Source of the DNA: Bacteriovoracaceae bacterium UBA1018
GTDB taxonomy: Bacteria; Bdellovibrionota; UBA1018
Assembly (NCBI GenBank): GCA_002291495.1
Contig: DBAE01000039.1
Coordinates: 12,937 to 20,656 of the forward strand
Reading direction: 5' to 3'
Length of the DNA: 7,720 bases
The position numbers were made by a program, and so were the translations under genes. Positions 5,644 through 7,720 of the stretch are shown piece by piece. How positions within the stretch are numbered: the first letter of the stretch is position 1; every line of letters begins with the position of its first letter. The notes beneath the pieces are model-generated. The model saw nothing but the letters and a program-made list of their open reading frames with translations, was not told where the DNA came from and ran no database searches.

Positions 5644-7720
5644 ATGTGCCGCAGAGGAAGGCTAAATTTGCATCTTGATATAAAATGGACCGCTGGACTC
5701 CTTGGTTTTTTTGCTGTGACCTTGCTCACGGTAATGCAGGGGTGCGGCCGCAAAGATCATCCAGGCTCCTTAGCTCACTCAAACGCACCCGTACAAGCCA
5801 CGTCTAACCCTACACCAAATCAGAACTTGGGCGAGCCAAGGGAGCAGTGGGTAATAGACCTGTTAAACCTCGAAGAAGAGTTAAAGAAGGCAGGATATGC
5901 GTTCATTTACGACCTAGACTATTCGGTGGAAGGGCCTATTACTGATCTAATCCCCTTAGTTTTAATTACCCCTCCTCAAGTCACAGCTCTTGAGTTTGAG
6001 CAACGAAGTAAGCTCATCCAAGACTATTTAAAGTATCTCAACTTGCTTCCAGAAAAGACCAAAGCTTCAGTCATAGTTTCGGATCGAGTTAAGCTCGCTC
6101 AGGATGCGATTGATCAGCTTGTCGACGATGCCAATAAAGAAACACCACGAATGGCCGAACTCAATGCCATCCGATCAAAATTTGCAGAAATTGGAGCGGC
6201 GAAACCAGTATTACCGGCGACTATTGAGCCTAAAACTCTTGAGCGTACCTTAGAGACTCCAAAGAAAGTGCTTCAAGACACTAGCGTTCTAGCAAAAAAA
6301 GATACCACTGAGTTTACGGTAAGCAAGCCTCTCATTCAGAATACTCCACAGAAGGTTGTAGCGGAAAAGGCCAAGCCCTCATCGATGGCTTCAGATGTTC
6401 GTTTGGTAGATCCTATTGAAACAATAGTAAAAGATCGATCTGGAAGAACACGAGAGACTATTGAGCAATGGAGCGCCCCTTTTGTCGCAGCCTTTGCAAA
6501 CGCCATTATTAAAAATGCGAAAACATTCGAACACGAAAATAAACTCTATGATCGCGAGACAGGACGGCAAATTCCGAATCAAGTCGCTGTAGCGCTTGGT
6601 TCCAACATCAGAGATCTCATTACCAAAAACAATCCTGAGTTAGACCCAATGTCGGTTGCTACTTCGAATGCAGTCCTCAATAAGAAGGCTGCATTTATAT
6701 TCGAAGATAAGCTTTATAAAACAGAAACGAAAAGTGCATTGGATCCGGTTGACGTAATCATTGCTTATCGAAAAGAATACGGAATTAACGCCGATAAAAA
6801 GGACTACGCGGGATACGACAGAAGTTATCTCATCAGTCGAGCTAATTCGATACTCAATCAGGAAAAGTTCTTCACGTACAATGAACGTAAATACGAAACT
6901 GCTACAGGATTCATAATCAATCCAAATGGTAACTCGGAAAAAGGTCTCCTCGAAGATTATGTCCGTAACATGCAGTTCGCTTATAACCGTATGGATGATC
7001 ACGATACGGTTGTTCATTTTATCAAGGATAATCCAAAGTCTGTAGATTCTTGCTCAAGCTATATTGTGATCGACAAAAAGAAAGCTCTTCTGACGGTACA
7101 CAATTTAAGTGGCGAAATTTTGCATTCTTATGATGTGCTTTTGGGCAAAAACTCAGGCGATATGAGAATGCGATATGTTGATCGCGAAAAAGGCTCAAAG
7201 GCTACTGCACTAAAAACAAACCTTATGACCGGCGCGGGCATCTTCGTGTTTAATTCCCAAGACGCAAAGTCGTCTGAACTGATGACTTATGATAATGAAA
7301 AAGGTGTGCAAGCATTATCTGTGATTGCGCCGATTTCACATTCAGAGTCGGAGAACCTGGCTATTTTGGATAGTAATAGCGCCAGTGACAATCGAGCGAC
7401 AAACGGCGACATCAGATTAAGAAGTAAAGACTTTGAATCAGTACGAAAATTTGCAAAACCTGGCTGTAAATTTTTTGTCCTTCCAGAAGAAGAAGGTCTT
7501 AACTTTGTCGTTAAGAATAATAAGCTTAATTTTACTGCGAGCAAAAAGCTTATCGATTCTGCAGGAAAGCCCACGGCTTTTGAGTATGACTTTTCACCAA
7601 AGAGTCGTGAGTATTATCCAATTGTATCTGTAGAGGTCGATGCCAAAACGTCAGGCAGAACTCGAGACGCACTCATCTTCTTGGGCACTCTTCAAGTCGA
7701 GAAGAAAAAACTCATGAAGG
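5644..7720 (+). CDS. Large probable lipoprotein with a degenerate L,D-transpeptidase (YkuD-like) domain; 3' end outside the window
   Basis: At least 692 codons are open with no stop. Residues 16-33 are hydrophobic and lead to Cys34 in VMQGC, a loose lipobox, so the protein is probably membrane-anchored and periplasmic. A polar linker follows, then a charged helical region (about 60-185), a Lys/Pro/Thr-rich linker (about 185-260) and a long middle domain. From about 473 to 614 the order resembles a YkuD L,D-transpeptidase: SYIVIDKKKALLTVH, VLLGK, GAGIFVF, His566, then RATNGDIRL and KPGCKFFVLP. Active enzymes have [S/T]HGC; here it is T586-N-G-D589, so catalytic Cys and its His are both absent. 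More protein follows the domain. The ATG at 5644 has GGAG 7 bases upstream; a TTG at 5668 has a stronger site. Fold assignment is moderate, coding status strong. Confidence 0.8.
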   Translation, partial: MCRRGRLNLHLDIKWTAGLLGFFAVTLLTVMQGCGRKDHPGSLAHSNAPVQATSNPTPNQNLGEPREQWVIDLLNLEEELKKAGYAFIYDLDYSVEGPITDLIPLVLITPPQVTALEFEQRSKLIQDYLKYLNLLPEKTKASVIVSDRVKLAQDAIDQLVDDANKETPRMAELNAIRSKFAEIGAAKPVLPATIEPKTLERTLETPKKVLQDTSVLAKKDTTEFTVSKPLIQNTPQKVVAEKAKPSSMASDVRLVDPIETIVKDRSGRTRETIEQWSAPFVAAFANAIIKNAKTFEHENKLYDRETGRQIPNQVAVALGSNIRDLITKNNPELDPMSVATSNAVLNKKAAFIFEDKLYKTETKSALDPVDVIIAYRKEYGINADKKDYAGYDRSYLISRANSILNQEKFFTYNERKYETATGFIINPNGNSEKGLLEDYVRNMQFAYNRMDDHDTVVHFIKDNPKSVDSCSSYIVIDKKKALLTVHNLSGEILHSYDVLLGKNSGDMRMRYVDREKGSKATALKTNLMTGAGIFVFNSQDAKSSELMTYDNEKGVQALSVIAPISHSESENLAILDSNSASDNRATNGDIRLRSKDFESVRKFAKPGCKFFVLPEEEGLNFVVKNNKLNFTASKKLIDSAGKPTAFEYDFSPKSREYYPIVSVEVDAKTSGRTRDALIFLGTLQVEKKKLMK
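5653..5661 (+). promoter_or_regulatory. Internal strong ribosome-binding site before an alternative TTG start
   Basis: AGAGGAAGG ends 6 bases before the in-frame TTG at 5668. That start would give a compact lipoprotein signal (26 residues up to and including the cysteine). The ATG at 5644 has a lesser GGAG site (5633-5636) and adds the basic stretch MCRRGRLN. Either may be used, and the mature protein is the same. Confidence 0.4.

Noticed and set aside
6640..7017. Minus-strand open frame of 125 codons, with others at 6391-6582 and 7287-7574
   Set aside because: All are antisense to the long lipoprotein frame, which is open through the whole region and has a signal sequence and YkuD-like motifs.
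7381..7425. Frameshift or sequencing error as the cause of the missing HGC motif
   Set aside because: The frame continues cleanly on both sides with matching flanking motif residues (RAT before, IRL after), so only the motif residues differ. A base-call error would have to hit several positions.
7433..7633. Plus-strand open frame of 66 codons
   Set aside because: It lies in another frame within the long lipoprotein gene, over its YkuD-like segment.

Overview
The window looks like chromosomal DNA of a Gram-negative bacterium with moderate G+C. It has a proteobacterial-type GroEL C-terminus, and five or six of the seven complete or partial non-chaperone gene products carry Sec or lipoprotein-like signals. 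A Bdellovibrio-like lineage is my guess, from the many small secreted proteins and the peptidoglycan-transpeptidase-like gene. The window cannot prove it. I see no mobile element, tRNA, rRNA, CRISPR array or prophage, and no gene-free stretch longer than about 215 bases.

Layout. (1) 1-450, plus strand: the last 149 codons of groEL, closed by two hairpins (449-472 and 514-554). The second works as a bidirectional terminator towards the convergent minus-strand genes. (2) 553-1299, minus strand: a two-gene unit, with a small secreted protein of unknown function followed by a four-helix YvlD/holin-4-type membrane protein. (3) 1382-2458, minus strand: a secreted ChaN/Tiki-superfamily protein, with a hairpin terminator after it. 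(4) 2504-2597: a divergent control region with an OxyR-like operator abutting a plausible -35/-10 pair. (5) 2608-4826, plus strand: an exported monofunctional haem catalase followed by an exported five-repeat ankyrin protein, separated by a strong hairpin. (6) 4829-5428, minus strand: a secreted protein of unknown function, tail-to-tail with the ankyrin gene, 2 bases apart. (7) 5469-5643: a promoter with a palindrome between its hexamers. (8) 5644 to the window end, plus strand: a large probable lipoprotein whose C-terminal part resembles an L,D-transpeptidase (YkuD) domain. The canonical [S/T]-H-G-C catalytic motif there reads T-N-G-D. This gene runs off the end.

How the genes may work together. 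The catalase and ankyrin pair repeats a known arrangement (Pseudomonas katB-ankB; Campylobacter katA-Cj1386), in which the ankyrin protein supports catalase activity, in Campylobacter through haem trafficking. The divergent ChaN-like protein belongs to a superfamily with haem-binding members. I infer a small periplasmic peroxide-defence and haem-delivery cluster under OxyR-type control. The second item of interest is the degenerate transpeptidase-like lipoprotein, which looks like a pseudoenzyme rather than a broken gene, because its reading frame is intact for about 690 codons.
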